A stretch of 38,692 bases of DNA from Thermoleophilia bacterium (GTDB taxonomy: Bacteria > Actinomycetota > Thermoleophilia > Gaiellales > Gaiellaceae): the NCBI GenBank assembly GCA_017882605.1, contig JADGPE010000012.1:1-38692 (forward strand). The letters run 5' to 3'. Below the pieces are notes generated by a model, which was given only the letters and a program-made list of their open reading frames with translations, made no database searches and was not told where the DNA came from. Below are positions 1 through 6,942 of the stretch, piece by piece. Both the position numbers and the translations under genes were made by a program. Each line of letters opens with the position of its first letter. Position 1 is the first letter of the stretch.

Positions 1-129
1 CGAGCCCGCGATGTAGCCCACCGGATGGCGGAGCGCAGGCTCGTAGAGCAGAAGCGCCGGAATCGACGTGACGAACGTGATGAGGTAGAGCACGCCGAAC
101 CAACGCGCCCTCTTCTGATCTAGAGACAC
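1..129 (-). CDS. DUF4386-like membrane protein, N-terminal part only
   Basis: A minus-strand reading frame open from the window edge starts at GTG 129-127 and encodes 43 residues: VSLDQKRARWFGVLYLITFV, then a hydrophobic stretch with TSIPALLLYEPALRHP. A basic N-terminus, then a membrane helix beginning WFGVLYLITFVTSIPALLLY, is typical of DUF4386 family integral membrane proteins, whose function is unknown. A purine-rich GGGGGAAAGGGG lies just upstream of the start and can serve as ribosome binding site. An in-frame TTG two codons upstream is an alternative start. The rest of the protein lies outside the window, so the family call rests on the first helix only. Confidence 0.6.
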   Translation of the reverse strand, partial: MSLDQKRARWFGVLYLITFVTSIPALLLYEPALRHPVGYIAGS

Positions 130-345
130 CCGCAACCCCTTTCCCCCGGCGGCGGCGAGCAGGCGAATTCCCACACCGCCACCCCGACGGTAGAAGCCAA
201 CCTAAGACCAACAGACAATCATTTCAACGTGGATTCTGGGCCGGGCGGCGATCCGAACGCCGTGCGCTGCCGCCTGGCCCAGAGGGTTGAGCTTGAACAT
301 CCGCGGGAGGGAGGAAGGAGCTCGACTCCGCGAGACCGAGGCTGC

Positions 346-546
346 TCAGGCCGAAGCGAAGATCAGCCTCGCGGCGAGCACGAGAAGAGCAACACCGAGT
401 AGCGCTTCGACCGTGCGGCCGCTTGCGCGGAGGGAGAGGCGTGCGCCGAGTTGAGCACCCACGACGACACCGATGGACAGGGCGATGGCGCGCCGGATGC
501 CGTGGCCGTGGGCCACCAAGTCACGCGCGGGTGGGTCAGCAACGGG
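346..546 (-). pseudogene. TauE/SafE-type permease, C-terminal relic
   Basis: Read on the minus strand, this stretch encodes about 66 residues ending at TGA 348-346. It includes GVVVGAQLGARLSLR, then a segment with RTVEALLGVALLVLAARLIF. The V-x-GAQLGARL-S motif followed by a last membrane helix is the usual C-terminus of sulfite exporter TauE/SafE family proteins (about 250 residues). The frame is closed upstream by an in-frame TGA at 549-547, and no start codon with a ribosome site is present, so roughly three quarters of the gene is missing. It ends next to a tRNA-like relic (646-693), which suggests a deletion or integration scar. A very short live ORF from TTG or GTG near 519-514 cannot be excluded. 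Confidence 0.6.
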
Positions 547-645
547 TCAGCGACCTACCGGAAGAGACCGGAGCCCACAGGGAGCGGCGGGCAATCTCAA
601 CGGCTCAGCGAGGCACGACGGGCAGGGGGTGGGCATGCTTCCCCG

Positions 646-693
646 AGGCTTGCCATGCAGAAGGTCGAGAGTTCGAGTCGCTTCATCCGCCCA
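646..693 (+). pseudogene. tRNA-Gly(GCC)-like 3' relic
   Basis: The bases resemble the 3' two thirds of a tRNA. There is an anticodon loop TTGCCAT (anticodon GCC), a T-loop TTCGAGT, and a 3' acceptor strand CATCCGC, as in actinobacterial tRNA-Gly (acceptor GCGGATG/CATCCGC). The anticodon stem pairs at only two positions, the T-stem has a mismatch, and no matching 5' GCGGATG is found upstream. It is therefore a relic or attachment-site remnant rather than a working tRNA. A rho-independent terminator follows directly. Confidence 0.5.
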
Positions 694-720
694 GAAAGGC
701 CCCGCTAGACGGGGCTTTCT
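692..720 (+). terminator. Rho-independent terminator after tRNA relic
   Basis: AGAAAGGCCCCG and CGGGGCTTTCT form a hairpin around a CTAGA loop with one bulged G. The 3' arm ends in CTTTCT. Position and form match terminators that follow tRNA genes, so it probably belonged to the intact tRNA. The pairing is nearly symmetrical and could work on both strands. Confidence 0.7.
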
Positions 721-802
721 GTTGCCCGAACGTCGAACGACCAACTGTCGAGGCAGGCTGCGGCAAATTTCGGATTGAACCTGGTGTGGCCGGTGACACG
801 AT

Positions 803-815
803 TGTTCCGGGAACA
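803..815. promoter_or_regulatory. 13-bp palindrome upstream of SHOCT gene
   Basis: TGTTCCGGGAACA is a perfect inverted repeat with a single central base, 28 bases before the start codon at 844. It lies where a promoter or operator would be expected, since no other signal separates the terminator at 720 from the gene. The binding factor is unknown; operator function is inference. Confidence 0.4.
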
Positions 816-843
816 CGAGGGACCGGAACCGAAAGGACGTCGC

Positions 844-1305
844 ATGCACCTGTTGGCCACATACACCTTTGGTCAGGCGCTGCTGACCGTGTTGGAGTTC
901 ATGCTGCTCATCCTCTGGATCTGGCTCGCCATGACCGTCATCACGGACGTGTTCCGCAGCCACGACCTAAATGGGTGGAAGAAAGCCTTCTGGCTTGTGC
1001 TGATCGTTCTGCTGCCGCTGGTGGGCGTGCTGGTCTACGTGATCGCACGCGGCGACGAGATGAAGGCGCACACGATCAGCGACCAACGCCAGCAAGAAAT
1101 CGCATCCACCGCCGAGCTCGAGGACCTAAGAGATCGCGGGATCCTCACTGACGAGGAATTCCAGCGCGTGAAACGTCAGCGCAAGCTATCCCAACAGGCT
1201 CCGCCGTCACCAGACGATGACATCGCCGAACTCGAGGGCCTAAGAGGTCGCGGAATACTCACAAAGGAGGAGTTCAAGCGCGCCAAGGAGAAGGCGCTGG
1301 CGTAG
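844..1305 (+). CDS. PLDc_N-domain membrane protein with two SHOCT motifs
   Basis: The product has 153 residues. Residues 1-70 hold two membrane helices (LLTVLEFMLLILWIWLAMTV and FWLVLIVLLPLVGVLVYVIA) in the arrangement of the phospholipase D-nuclease N-terminal domain, with a WKKAFW turn. Two SHOCT motifs follow, at about 92-112 (ELEDLRDRGILTDEEFQRVK) and 127-150 (ELEGLRGRGILTKEEFKRAK); they are short C-terminal oligomerisation helices and look like a recent duplication. ATG 844 is chosen because GAAAGGA lies 6-7 bases upstream. Such proteins are small membrane or envelope factors of uncertain role. The gene stands alone between two tRNA-like relics, with a palindrome in its upstream region. 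Confidence 0.85.
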   Translation: MHLLATYTFGQALLTVLEFMLLILWIWLAMTVITDVFRSHDLNGWKKAFWLVLIVLLPLVGVLVYVIARGDEMKAHTISDQRQQEIASTAELEDLRDRGILTDEEFQRVKRQRKLSQQAPPSPDDDIAELEGLRGRGILTKEEFKRAKEKALA

Positions 1306-1530
1306 CGTCTCCTCCGGCGCCCCGACCGTGACCCGCCGCGCGAAGGCGAGTGGCGGCGTGAGGGGTTCGAGTCCCATCATCCGCTCTCCGTTCCTCCGGC
1401 CACGGTGAAGCGCCGCAGGAGCGCCTGGCGACCGTCGGACGCGTTCGAGGTGCCCTGGCAGGTCGCGCTCGAAAGCGCTGGTCCTGGGATTCTCGCCGGC
1501 AAGGTGAGCCTGTCCTAACTTCTGGTGCTC
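1306..1530. other. Gene-poor gap with possible gene-tail relic
   Basis: No convincing gene is seen. A GTG-started frame of 37 codons (1405-1518) is open but matches nothing I recognise; its C-terminal codons look protein-like (WRPSDAFEVPWQVALESAG), so it may be the tail of a lost gene. The gap also holds the second tRNA-like relic (1358-1388). Confidence 0.3.
1358..1388 (+). pseudogene. Second tRNA-Gly-like 3' end relic
   Basis: AGGGG, loop TTCGAGT and CCCAT form a T-arm with four of five pairs. The acceptor 3' strand CATCCGC and a T in the discriminator position follow, as in tRNA-Gly. The anticodon arm and 5' half are absent. It shares TTCGAGT and CATCCGC, at the same spacing, with the relic at 646-693; together they bracket the SHOCT gene. 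Confidence 0.45.
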
Positions 1531-1559
1531 TTGACATGTCAGAGCGGAAGGGCAATAAC
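1531..1559 (+). promoter_or_regulatory. Predicted promoter of the liv operon
   Basis: A perfect -35 box TTGACA (1531-1536) is followed after 17 bases by AATAAC (1554-1559), a four-of-six match to the housekeeping -10. Transcription would start near 1566, giving a leader of about 50 bases with a strong AGGAGG-type ribosome site at 1601-1606. Confidence 0.6.
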
Positions 1560-1563
1560 TCCC

Positions 1564-1576
1564 ACCTGAATCAGGT
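1564..1576. promoter_or_regulatory. Palindrome at the predicted liv transcription start (candidate operator)
   Basis: ACCTGA-A-TCAGGT is a perfect inverted repeat lying on the predicted start site. A half-site-like TCAGGT repeats at 1578-1583. A repressor bound here would block initiation. The TetR-family gene at 8351 in the same operon is the natural candidate to bind it; that link is inference. Confidence 0.45.
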
Positions 1577-1614
1577 CTCAGGTCTCGGGCACATCACACC
1601 AGGAGGATGCGTTC

Positions 1615-2796
1615 ATGCGTCATCGCTTCATGAAGGTTCTGCTCGGTGCTGCGGTCTTCGCGCTGCTCGCGGGAACAACGACGGTCGCCGCGCGCTCGCA
1701 CCACGCGTCGGCCTCGTACAACATCGGTTTCATCTATCCCCGCACCGGCATTCTCGGCGCCTACGGCGCTGAGGAGCTCGAAGGCTTCAAGTACGGGCTC
1801 CAATACGCAACGAAGGGCACCGGAAAGGTGAACGGCAAGACGCTCAACATCACCTATCAGGATGACCAAGGTGTCGCCGCGACCGGCGTCACCGAGGCCA
1901 AGTCCTTGATCGGCCAGGGCGTCAAGATCCTGATGGGCACCGGCTCGTCGGGCGTCGCTGTGCAGATCGCGCCGCTCGCGGCACAGAACCAGGTGCTCTA
2001 CATCTCCGGTCCGGCGGCCGCAGACGCGATCACCGGCATCAACAAGTACACGTTCCGCGCAGGTCGCCAGACGATCCAGGACGTGCTCGACGCGAAGTCG
2101 TTCCTCGGGAAGACGACAGGCAAGAAGGTCGTCGTCTTCGACCAGGACAGCGTCTTCGGTCACGGAAACTACGCGGCCGTGAAGGCGTTCTTCACCGGTC
2201 ACAACGTGTCCGAGGTTTCGGTGCCGCTGACGGCGAGCGACTTCACCCCGTTCGCCCAGCAGGCGAAGAACGCGAATCCTGACCTGATCTTCGTCGCCTG
2301 GGCCGGCACCACTGCCGGCGCCATGTGGAAGGCGCTCGACCAGCAGAACGTGTTCGCGGGCACGCAGGTCGTGACCGGTCTCGCCGAGCGTGCAACGTGG
2401 GCCGCTCTGGGCGACCAGGCGACCAAGATCCACTTCCTGTCGCACTACACCTACACCGCTCCGAAGAACAAGGTCAACGACTGGCTCGTACAGCAGATGC
2501 GCAAGCGCAGCCAGGTGCCAGACCTCTTCACGCCGGACGGTTTCGTGCTCGCGCAGATGCTCGTGCACGCGTTGCAGAAGGGTGACTACGACGTCGACAA
2601 GATGATCGGCGCGCTCGAGGGGTACAAGTTCCTCGCTCCGAAGGGCTTCCAGGCGATTCGGCCGCAGGATCACGCGATGCTGCAGCCGATGTTCCGAGTC
2701 GCACTGGTGAAGAAGAGCGGCCGCCTCGTCGCCAACGTGATCGGCACCGCGAGCCCGTACGAGACGGCGCCGCCGATCGTGGCGATGAAGGGCTAA
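1615..2796 (+). CDS. ABC transporter substrate-binding protein, branched-chain amino acid/amide type
   Basis: The 393-residue product has a Sec signal peptide (basic MRHRFMK, hydrophobic VLLGAAVFALLAG, cleavage near AARS). A type I periplasmic binding fold follows: NIGFIYPRTGILGAYGAEEL, a G-x-G-S-S-G-V-A region at about 100, and VVVFDQDSVFGHGN at the hinge. It is the extracellular receptor for the LivGFHM importer encoded next. ATG 1615 is preceded by CAGGAGGA at 1600-1607. In other organisms such receptors bind amino acids, amides, urea or aromatic acids. The downstream hydrolase and CoA ligase suggest a carboxylic acid or its ester or amide, but the ligand cannot be read from sequence. Confidence 0.92.
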   Translation: MRHRFMKVLLGAAVFALLAGTTTVAARSHHASASYNIGFIYPRTGILGAYGAEELEGFKYGLQYATKGTGKVNGKTLNITYQDDQGVAATGVTEAKSLIGQGVKILMGTGSSGVAVQIAPLAAQNQVLYISGPAAADAITGINKYTFRAGRQTIQDVLDAKSFLGKTTGKKVVVFDQDSVFGHGNYAAVKAFFTGHNVSEVSVPLTASDFTPFAQQAKNANPDLIFVAWAGTTAGAMWKALDQQNVFAGTQVVTGLAERATWAALGDQATKIHFLSHYTYTAPKNKVNDWLVQQMRKRSQVPDLFTPDGFVLAQMLVHALQKGDYDVDKMIGALEGYKFLAPKGFQAIRPQDHAMLQPMFRVALVKKSGRLVANVIGTASPYETAPPIVAMKG

Positions 2797-2818
2797 GGGC
2801 CGAAGGCATCATCAGCGC

Positions 2819-3577
2819 GTGAGCGCATCCCCGATCCTCGCAACCAGGAACCTTGGACTCGACATCGGCGGCGCGACCATCGTCGCCGATGTCGGGCTCG
2901 AGGTCCGCGAGGGCGAACTGCTCGCCGTGATCGGCCCGAACGGGGCCGGCAAGACGACGCTCTTCAACCTCGTCTCAGGCCTGCACCGGCCGACGAGCGG
3001 CACCGTCGAGCTCGACGGCGTCGACGTCACCGACCAGCCGCCCTTCCGCCGCGCGCGTGCGGGGCTCGGCAGGACGTTCCAGGTATCGAGCGTGTTCCCG
3101 CTGCTCTCGGTGCACGAGAACGTCCGGCTGTCGGCCGAGGCGGCGAACGGTGGAACGCTGCGGATCTGGCGTCGGGCGACCGCCGTCCGTGAGGCGATGG
3201 AGCGTGCGACGTGGGCCATCGGCCGTGTCGGTCTGGCCGACCGGGGGCCGTGGCCGGCCGGCCTGCTCTCGCATGGGGACAAGCGCAAGCTCGAGCTCGC
3301 GATGCTGCTCGCCGGGCGCCCACGTGTGCTCCTCCTCGACGAGCCGATGGCCGGAGTGTCGATGGAGGACGTTCCCGAGCTCGTCGAGCTGATCCGCTCC
3401 GTGCACGCGGACGAAGGCAAGACCATTCTGATGGTCGAGCACCACATGGAGGTGGTGACCGGCCTCGCCGAGCGGATCGCCGTCATGCACCACGGCCGGC
3501 TACTTGCGGTCGACACGCCCGACGCGATCATGGGCAACGAGACTGTCCGGCAGGCGTATCTCGGGGAGGAGCTGTAA
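2819..3577 (+). CDS. livG: LivG-type ABC transporter ATPase
   Basis: The product has 252 residues. Walker A is GPNGAGKTT (about residues 39-47), the signature is the LivG-type variant LSHGDKRKLELA, Walker B is VLLLDEPMAG, and the H-loop is MVEHHMEVV. The insert after Walker A and the LSHGDKR signature separate LivG from LivF. It powers transport with LivF on the cytoplasmic face of LivH/LivM. The start is GTG 2819, 22 bases after the binding-protein stop, with only a weak GAAGG upstream. Its TAA stop shares an A with the next gene's ATG (TAATG). Confidence 0.93.
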   Translation: MSASPILATRNLGLDIGGATIVADVGLEVREGELLAVIGPNGAGKTTLFNLVSGLHRPTSGTVELDGVDVTDQPPFRRARAGLGRTFQVSSVFPLLSVHENVRLSAEAANGGTLRIWRRATAVREAMERATWAIGRVGLADRGPWPAGLLSHGDKRKLELAMLLAGRPRVLLLDEPMAGVSMEDVPELVELIRSVHADEGKTILMVEHHMEVVTGLAERIAVMHHGRLLAVDTPDAIMGNETVRQAYLGEEL

Positions 3578-4266
3578 TGCCGCTTCTCTGCGTGCACGAC
3601 CTGCACGTCTACCTCGGCGAGTCGCACATCCTGCAGGGGATCTCGTTTGACGTCGCCGAGGGCGGCGTGACCGCCCTCCTCGGGCGGAACGGCGTCGGCA
3701 AGACCACGACCCTCCGTGCCTTGCTGGGGCTGGTCGATCGCCGCGGGACGATTGAGCTTGCCGGTGACAACATCGAGCACATTGCGACCCACAAGATCGT
3801 GCAGCGCGGAGTGGGGTACGTTCCCGAGGACCGCGACGTCTTCTCGGCGCTGACGGTCGACGAGAACCTTCGGCTCGCGGAACGTGACACCGAGCCGCGG
3901 TACGACCTCGTCTACGACCTCTTTCCCGAATTGCGTGAACGCGGCAAGCAGGCTGCGGGCACGCTGTCCGGAGGACAACAGCAGATGCTCGCGATCGGCC
4001 GTGCGCTCCTGAACGACAACCAGGTGCTGCTCGTCGACGAACCGACCAAGGGGCTCGCTCCTTTGCTCGTCACCGAGGTGGCGCTGGTGCTCGAGCGCGT
4101 CTCGGAGCTCGCGACCGTGCTGCTCGTCGAACAGAACCTCGGTGTCGTGAACCGCGTCGCGCGCGACGCCGTCGTGCTCGACACCGGCCGGGTCGTGCAC
4201 ATCGGCCCGGCCAAGGAACTACTGGCTGACAAACCGATGGTCCAGCGCATGCTCGGAGTGGGATGA
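3577..4266 (+). CDS. livF: LivF-type ABC transporter ATPase
   Basis: The product has 229 residues. Walker A is GRNGVGKTTT, the Q-loop region is VGYVPEDRDVF (the Y-V-P-E-D-R motif typical of LivF), the signature is LSGGQQQMLAIGRALL, Walker B is VLLVDEPTKGLAP, and the H-loop region is VLLVEQN (Gln-Asn in place of Glu-His, normal for LivF). ATG 3577 is preceded by GGGGAGGAG and overlaps the livG stop. It pairs with LivG as the second nucleotide-binding subunit. The stop overlaps livH by four bases (ATGA), so translation is coupled. Confidence 0.93.
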   Translation: MPLLCVHDLHVYLGESHILQGISFDVAEGGVTALLGRNGVGKTTTLRALLGLVDRRGTIELAGDNIEHIATHKIVQRGVGYVPEDRDVFSALTVDENLRLAERDTEPRYDLVYDLFPELRERGKQAAGTLSGGQQQMLAIGRALLNDNQVLLVDEPTKGLAPLLVTEVALVLERVSELATVLLVEQNLGVVNRVARDAVVLDTGRVVHIGPAKELLADKPMVQRMLGVG

Positions 4267-5144
4267 GTACCTTCCTGCTGCTCACGATCACGGGCCTCGG
4301 GCTGGGGGCGATGTACTTCCTGATCGCGTCTGGTCTGTCGCTGATCTACGGTCTGATGGGCGTGCTCAACTTCGCGCACGGCGTGTTCATCACCGTCACT
4401 GCGTACACGCTGTGGTTCGTCGAGTCGAAGATCGGTGACGTCCCGGTCTTGCCGCGCTTCCTGATCGCCGCGCTGGCGGGGCTGGTCGTCGGCACCGTGT
4501 TCGCTGCACTCACAGAGCTCGTTCTGATCCGGCCGTTGTACGGCCGCCACATCGAACAGGTGCTCGTCACCGTCGGGCTCGCGCTTGCTGTGACAGCGCT
4601 CGTGACGGCGATCTGGGGGAGCGACGCACGTGTCGTGACGGCACCCGCCTGGGTCGGGCAGACCACGACGATCTTCGGGGCGCACATCCCGAACGACCGC
4701 TGGCTGGAGATTGCGACGGCTGTGATTGTCCTGTTCGCGCTCGAAGCGTTCCTGCGCCGAACGCGCTACGGCCTGATCGTGCGGGCGGGCGTCGAGAACC
4801 GCGCGATGGTGACCGCGCTCGGGATCGACGTGCGCAAGGCGTTCACATTGGTCTTCGCGATCGGAGGTCTCGCTGCAGGGATCGCCGCCGTTCTCTACAC
4901 GCTCTATTCGACGACGGTCGATCCGCAGCAGGGGACGTCGCTCGTGATCTTCGCGTTCATCGTCGTCGTGATCGGCGGTCTCGGCTCGATTCGCGGAACA
5001 GCCTGGGCGGCGGTGATGGTCGGGCTCGTTCAGCAGTACGCGAACTACTACGCCTCTTCTGGCCTCGGCGACCTGAGCGTCGTTCTGCTGCTGGGGATCG
5101 TCCTGATCGCGCGTCCGCGCGGCCTGTCCGGGAGCTTTGCGTGA
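4263..5144 (+). CDS. livH: LivH-type ABC transporter permease
   Basis: The product has 293 residues and about eight hydrophobic helices. It begins with a hydrophobic helix and GLSLIYGLMGVLNFAHG, the conserved LivH motif. Later it has RAGVENRAMVTALGIDV, the cytoplasmic coupling loop to the ATPases, and VIGGLGSIRGTAWAAVMVGL near the C-terminus. It forms the membrane channel with LivM. The start ATG overlaps livF and the stop overlaps livM in GTGA. Confidence 0.93.
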   Translation: MSTFLLLTITGLGLGAMYFLIASGLSLIYGLMGVLNFAHGVFITVTAYTLWFVESKIGDVPVLPRFLIAALAGLVVGTVFAALTELVLIRPLYGRHIEQVLVTVGLALAVTALVTAIWGSDARVVTAPAWVGQTTTIFGAHIPNDRWLEIATAVIVLFALEAFLRRTRYGLIVRAGVENRAMVTALGIDVRKAFTLVFAIGGLAAGIAAVLYTLYSTTVDPQQGTSLVIFAFIVVVIGGLGSIRGTAWAAVMVGLVQQYANYYASSGLGDLSVVLLLGIVLIARPRGLSGSFA

Positions 5145-6193
5145 AGCGGCTCCTCGTTCCAGCGGCGATCGTGGTCGCGCTCGCGTTTCTCCCGCAGTTG
5201 TCGCTCGACATTCCGTACGTGTTTCAGGATGGCGTGAACACGCCGGGAACGCTCGAGCTGCTCGCGCTCTGCCTGCTCTTCGGCGGCCTGGCGCTGAGCT
5301 ATGACCTGCTGTTCGGCTTCACCGGGCTGCTGTCGTTCGGTCACGCTCTCTACTTCGCCGTCGGTGTGTACGTCGCTGCGATCGCCATGACGCGCTGGCA
5401 CTGGGACTTCTGGGTGTCGGCCGCGTTCACGGCGCTCGTCGGGTTCCTGCTCGCAATCGTGCTCGGAGCGGTGTCGCTGCGCGTCGCCGGCATCGCGTTC
5501 GCGATGGTGACGCTCGCCTTCGCGCAGGCGGGCTCGATTCTGGCGCTGAAGAACCCCTACAAGTGGACCGGCGGTGAGGAAGGCTTCGGCGTCGACTACC
5601 ACCAGCTCCCCGCCTGGACCGTCGGCATCCTCAACACGAAGCATCTCTACTGGATCGCACTCGCCTACGCCGCGTTCGTGTTCGTGGTGGTCCGCTGGGC
5701 GGTCAACTCGTCGCCGGGCCACGTCTGGCAGGCAATTCGCGAGAATGAGCTGCGCGTGCAGGTTCTCGGGCTGAAGCCGTACACGTACAAGCTGATGTCC
5801 TACGTGCTCGCGTCCGTGCTTGCGACCGCGGGGGGAATCGTCTATCTGCTGCTGCTCGGCGGCGCAAACATCGATGTCACGACCGCCAGCTTCACGCTGA
5901 CGCTGCTCTTGATGGTCGTGATCGGCGGTACCGGCTCTCGGTGGGGCGCGATGATCGGCGGCATTCTCTACACCTTCGCCAACCATCGGCTCGGTGACCT
6001 CTCGTCGTCGCATGCCGTGTCGAGCCTGCCTTCGGTCATTCGAACGCCGCTGCAACAGCCGCTCTTCATTCTCGGTGTGCTGTTCATTCTGGTCGTGTTC
6101 TTCGTCCCCGGCGGGCTGACGCGGATCGGGCAGGTCGGCGTCCGGTTGGATCGCATCCTGCGCCGACCGGCAGTTCAGGAGGAGCGTGCATGA
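5141..6193 (+). CDS. livM: LivM-type ABC transporter permease
   Basis: The 350-residue product starts at GTG in the GTGA overlap. Membrane helices alternate with the family motifs LSYDLLFGFTGLLSFGHALY, an AIRENELRVQVLGLKPYTYK coupling loop, and VIGGTGSRWGAMIGGILYTF. It completes the channel with LivH. The C-terminal tail after the last helix is basic and cytoplasmic. The stop overlaps the hydrolase start (ATGA), tying the transporter to the catabolic genes. Confidence 0.93.
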   Translation: MKRLLVPAAIVVALAFLPQLSLDIPYVFQDGVNTPGTLELLALCLLFGGLALSYDLLFGFTGLLSFGHALYFAVGVYVAAIAMTRWHWDFWVSAAFTALVGFLLAIVLGAVSLRVAGIAFAMVTLAFAQAGSILALKNPYKWTGGEEGFGVDYHQLPAWTVGILNTKHLYWIALAYAAFVFVVVRWAVNSSPGHVWQAIRENELRVQVLGLKPYTYKLMSYVLASVLATAGGIVYLLLLGGANIDVTTASFTLTLLLMVVIGGTGSRWGAMIGGILYTFANHRLGDLSSSHAVSSLPSVIRTPLQQPLFILGVLFILVVFFVPGGLTRIGQVGVRLDRILRRPAVQEERA

Positions 6194-6942
6194 AGATCAA
6201 GTGGGAATCACAGGGTGAGGGCTCGCCGTTGCTTCTGATCCAAGGGCTCGGTTACGGCCGCTGGGGCTGGGAGCCGATCGTGCCGGGCCTCGTCGCGCGG
6301 CACCGGGTCGTCTCCTTCGACAACCGGGGCATCGGCGAATCCGATAAGCCGGAGGGGCCGTACACGGCTGCGCAGATGGCCGGCGATGCGCTGCAGGTGC
6401 TCGACGAGGCGGGCATCGAACGGGCGCACGTGCTCGGGGCGAGCCTCGGCGGCATGATCGCGCAAGAGCTCGCCGTCGCCGCGCCGGACCGGGTCGACAA
6501 GCTCGTCCTGTGCTGCACCACGCCGGGCGGGCCGGCCGCCGTGCCGATGCCCGAGGTGACCATGCGGCTGTTCGCGGAAGCGCCGTCGCTGGCGCCCGAG
6601 GTGGCATTGCGACGCTTCATCGAGAACGCGCTCGGCGAGGATCCGCCGGCGGAGCTCGTGGACGAGCTCTTCGCGCGCCGGGTCGCGAACCCGCCTGATC
6701 CGGCCGGCTGGCAGGCGCAGGCCGCCGCGGGCATGACCTTCCAGGGTGTCGACGGCGAGATCGCCGCGCCGACGCTGATCCTCGGCGGCACTGCCGACAA
6801 CGTCGTCGACCAGCGCAATGCGGAGGTGCTCGCCGCCCGTCTTCCCGGCGCGCGCGTCGAGCTCCTCGAAGGCGCCGGCCACCTGTTCTTCTGGGAGCAG
6901 CCTGGCGAGTCCGTCAGGATCATCAACGAGTTCCTCGAATGA
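6190..6942 (+). CDS. Alpha/beta hydrolase (3-oxoadipate enol-lactonase-like)
   Basis: The 250-residue single-domain alpha/beta hydrolase has an oxyanion-hole segment LIQGLGYGRWGW, the FDNRGIGESDKP strand turn, nucleophile elbow GASLGG (Ser85), an acid residue in GGTADNVVD, and the catalytic His in EGAGHLFFWE. These are the features of the PcaD/esterase group; the exact substrate is open. It overlaps livM and the CoA ligase by four bases on each side. In this position it probably hydrolyses the imported ester, lactone or amide, or a CoA-pathway intermediate, in the cytoplasm. Confidence 0.85.
   Translation: MKIKWESQGEGSPLLLIQGLGYGRWGWEPIVPGLVARHRVVSFDNRGIGESDKPEGPYTAAQMAGDALQVLDEAGIERAHVLGASLGGMIAQELAVAAPDRVDKLVLCCTTPGGPAAVPMPEVTMRLFAEAPSLAPEVALRRFIENALGEDPPAELVDELFARRVANPPDPAGWQAQAAAGMTFQGVDGEIAAPTLILGGTADNVVDQRNAEVLAARLPGARVELLEGAGHLFFWEQPGESVRIINEFLE

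Noticed and set aside
646-693. A functional tRNA-Gly
   Set aside because: The anticodon stem fails to pair and the 5' half is missing.
547-963. Minus-strand frame with ATRTLDLLHGK
   Set aside because: That peptide is a familiar false product of translating a tRNA 3' half backwards, and it helped to reveal the tRNA relic at 646-693.
2812-4200. 462-codon minus-strand frame opposite livG and livF
   Set aside because: It is a shadow of two coupled ABC ATPase genes with complete motif sets.
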